A DNA stretch of 6,551 nucleotides. Source: Chryseobacterium sp. GTDB lineage: Bacteria > Bacteroidota > Bacteroidia > Flavobacteriales > Weeksellaceae. A program made the translations under genes and the position numbers. The stretch lies in the NCBI GenBank assembly GCA_003852805.1, contig RDDY01000250.1, forward strand, positions 1-6,551. The letters run 5' to 3'. Below, piece by piece: positions 5,098-6,551 of the stretch (positions are counted from its first letter, which is position 1; the number at the start of each line of letters is the position of its first letter). The notes beneath the pieces were generated by a model. That model ran no database searches and was not told the DNA's origin. It saw nothing but the letters and a program-made list of their open reading frames with translations.

Positions 5098-6551
5098 ATG
5101 GTAGTAAGTATTTTTAAAAACTTCAATGAAGTGGTAGAGAACCAAAAAATCATTGAGGTATTGAACGACATCAAAACAGGTAAGTATATCAATGTGATAA
5201 CTTATTTAAGAAAGTCGCTTGCAGAGAGCAAAATGGAAGCATACGAAAGGGCAAAGAAATCTTTGCCCGCTTTCACACCTTCGGCTTCTTTTAAAGGCGG
5301 TAGAAAGTTGGAATATCTTACAGCGTACACGCAAATTGTAGTATTGGATATTGATAAACTTACCAAAGAACAGCTTACCAATGCTTTAGCATTGGCACAG
5401 GAAACGCCCTACACTTATTCGGCTTTTATCAGTCCATCGGGAAACGGTTTAAAAATCTTTGTCAAAGTCAATTCATCACAAGAAAACCACAAGGAAGCCT
5501 TTATAACCCTACAAAAATTCTATGAAGATTTTTTAGAATTGCCTATTGACAAATCGGGCAAAGACGTTACACGCCTTTGCTTCGTGTCTTACGACACGGA
5601 TTTATATTTCAATGAAAATGCAACCGTATATCCTGTAATTTCAACCGAACATTTAAGCCCCTACTTTAACCAAGAGCAGGGAGCAGAACCCGAACCGCCA
5701 ACCATTGCAAGCAATGGTTTTTCTACCGAAAAATTTAGTAATGATTATTTGGCAACGTATGAACATTGCGTAAGATTTACCGAGAAGAAAGAAAGCTATG
5801 TAAATGGCAATAGAAACAACTTTGTGCATTTATTGGCTTGCAACCTTAATCGTAAAGGAGTGCCATTGCCTATGGCAATGGGCTATATTCTTTCTGATTA
5901 TAATTATGATGCAAAGGAAGTAGCAACAACGGTAAACAGTGCCTATAACAACACCTACGAACATAACAAAAGCACCTTATCCATTTCGCCAAATGGCGAA
6001 ATTTCCGAGCAATCCAAAAGCATAAAATCATCTGAAGATGATACAGACGAGGAAGAAGAAAAACCGAGTTTCATAGACCGATTGGAAACCTTTTTGAATT
6101 ACCGTTATAGCTTTCGCTATAACGTAGTTTCGGGAAAGTTGGAGTACAAGGCTACCAAAGCTACGCTTTGGAAACCTGTAACGGATTTTGTAGAAAATTC
6201 CGTATTGAGAGAAATACTCAAAGCAAAAGTAAAATGTAACATCAACACATTACGCAATTTGTTACGTTCCGATTATTGCGAACAGTTCGACCCATTCAAA
6301 AATTATTTTGATAACCTGTCGAACAATGAAGATGAAACCGACTACATCACAGAGCTTGCCAATACTATTACAACGACAAAGCAGGATTTATGGCAGGTAT
6401 GTTTTAAAAAATGGTTTGTCGCAATGGTGGCTTGTGTAACCAATGATAAAGCAATAAATCAGACCGTAATTGTATTTAGTGGCAAACAAGGCGTAGGAAA
6501 AACAACGTGGATAGAAAAGCTGATACCAAAGCCTTTAAAGGATTATATGTT
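5098..6551 (+). CDS. BT4734/VirE-family primase-helicase-like protein, 5' part
   Basis: The frame is open from ATG 5098 to the right edge (484 complete codons, no stop). An in-frame stop at 5083-5085 leaves 5098 as the first possible ATG. Layout: BT4734-like/VirE N-terminal domain about residues 45-180, with VVLDIDKL (81-88; Asp84 and Asp86) and SPSGNGLKIF (112-121), a pattern resembling the metal-binding DxD and following motif of archaeo-eukaryotic-type primases; a helical region about 234-290 starting YVNGNRNNFVHLLA; an acidic linker DDTDEEEE (314-321); then the start of the VirE P-loop domain with Walker A GKQGVGKT (462-469). Walker B and later helicase motifs are beyond the window. The likely role is priming and unwinding DNA for replication of the mobile element (family knowledge plus inference). 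Upstream GGAAG at 5091-5095 is too close to the ATG for a normal Shine-Dalgarno site. The coding sequence is unusually rich in perfect hairpins, described separately. Confidence 0.9.
   Translation, partial: MVVSIFKNFNEVVENQKIIEVLNDIKTGKYINVITYLRKSLAESKMEAYERAKKSLPAFTPSASFKGGRKLEYLTAYTQIVVLDIDKLTKEQLTNALALAQETPYTYSAFISPSGNGLKIFVKVNSSQENHKEAFITLQKFYEDFLELPIDKSGKDVTRLCFVSYDTDLYFNENATVYPVISTEHLSPYFNQEQGAEPEPPTIASNGFSTEKFSNDYLATYEHCVRFTEKKESYVNGNRNNFVHLLACNLNRKGVPLPMAMGYILSDYNYDAKEVATTVNSAYNNTYEHNKSTLSISPNGEISEQSKSIKSSEDDTDEEEEKPSFIDRLETFLNYRYSFRYNVVSGKLEYKATKATLWKPVTDFVENSVLREILKAKVKCNINTLRNLLRSDYCEQFDPFKNYFDNLSNNEDETDYITELANTITTTKQDLWQVCFKKWFVAMVACVTNDKAINQTVIVFSGKQGVGKTTWIEKLIPKPLKDYM
5181..6171 (+). 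repeat. Series of perfect short-loop inverted repeats inside the primase-helicase gene
   Basis: Perfect hairpins read directly: GGGCAAAGA/TCTTTGCCC at 5249-5268 (9 bp, loop AA); CCAATGCT/AGCATTGG at 5378-5395 (8 bp, loop TT); ACCATTGC/GCAATGGT at 5701-5718 (8 bp, loop AA); CCATTGCC/GGCAATGG at 5863-5881 (8 bp, loop TAT); ATTTCGCCA/TGGCGAAAT at 5983-6002 (9 bp, loop AA); CGTTATAGC/GCTATAACG at 6103-6124 (9 bp, loop TTTC). Weaker members: 5181-5204 (10 bp with one bulged A, loop ATG), CGTGTC/GACACG at 5583-5598 (6 bp, loop TTAC) and CCAAAGC/GCTTTGG at 6155-6171 (7 bp, loop TAC). Arms mostly differ in sequence, apart from a CCATTGC core in two, so this is not one dispersed repeat family. The function is unknown. 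Confidence 0.8.

Larger units (their letters stand above)
3917..6551 (+). mobile_element. Probable part of a Bacteroidetes integrative/mobilizable element
   Basis: An RteC-like protein, a small HTH_17 protein and a BT4734/VirE-type primase-helicase in tandem on one strand form a gene set typical of replication/regulation blocks in Bacteroidetes conjugative and mobilizable elements. No integrase, mobilization gene, attachment repeat or tRNA is in the window, so neither end is fixed; the left end could lie in 3671-3916 or far upstream if the Kdp genes are carried as cargo. Called from gene content only. Confidence 0.5.

Noticed and set aside
6532..6541. Palindrome CCTTTAAAGG
   Set aside because: A ten-base palindrome with no loop is common in AT-rich DNA and cannot form a real hairpin of this size; not counted with the cluster.
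1..6551. CRISPR array, tRNA, rRNA, insertion-sequence ends or direct-repeat attachment sites
   Set aside because: Looked for evenly spaced direct repeats, cloverleaf-like segments, terminal inverted repeats and transposase motifs; none seen. The 120-base spacing of three hairpins is not an array, since their sequences differ and the DNA is coding.

Overview
The window reads as chromosomal or integrated mobile-element DNA from a Bacteroidetes (Bacteroidota) bacterium. The DNA is AT-rich, genes mostly lack Shine-Dalgarno sites, KdpD is a short stand-alone protein instead of the long fused kinase of Proteobacteria, and the right end carries a BT4734/VirE-type replication protein typical of Bacteroidetes mobile elements. 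Genus cannot be told from this sequence. All supported genes lie on the + strand.

Left part (1-3670): the distal end of a potassium (Kdp) operon. It holds the 3' end of an outer-membrane beta-barrel (porin-like) gene, then kdpD overlapping it by one base (TAATG), then after 12 bases a membrane histidine kinase with the layout of KinB (two membrane segments around a helical sensor, HAMP, PAS, HisKA, HATPase). The sensing ATPase/USP half and the kinase half of classical KdpD are thus encoded by separate adjacent genes. The kdpFABC pump genes and the response regulator are not in the window; I expect the pump genes just upstream.

Middle (3671-3916): 246 bases without a convincing gene. They hold only short overlapping frames, one of which resembles the first residues of a response-regulator receiver, and a frame open into the next gene without a standard start. 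It may be the scar or boundary between the Kdp genes and the mobile-element genes.

Right part (3917-6551): a module resembling the replication/regulation block of Bacteroidetes conjugative or mobilizable elements. It has a 256-residue protein with an RteC-like C-terminal region, an 89-base leader with three mutually complementary 5-base blocks, a 93-residue helix-turn-helix protein, and the first 484 codons of a primase-helicase-like protein (BT4734/VirE_N domain, then a P-loop domain) that runs off the window. No integrase, relaxase, tRNA or att repeat is visible, so the extent of the element, and whether the Kdp genes are its cargo or its chromosomal neighbour, is unresolved.

The most unusual signal is inside the primase-helicase gene: at least six perfect inverted repeats with 8-9 bp arms and 2-4 base loops, plus three weaker ones, spread over about 1 kb of coding sequence. 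That is far more than chance predicts, and I did not see the like by eye in the Kdp genes.
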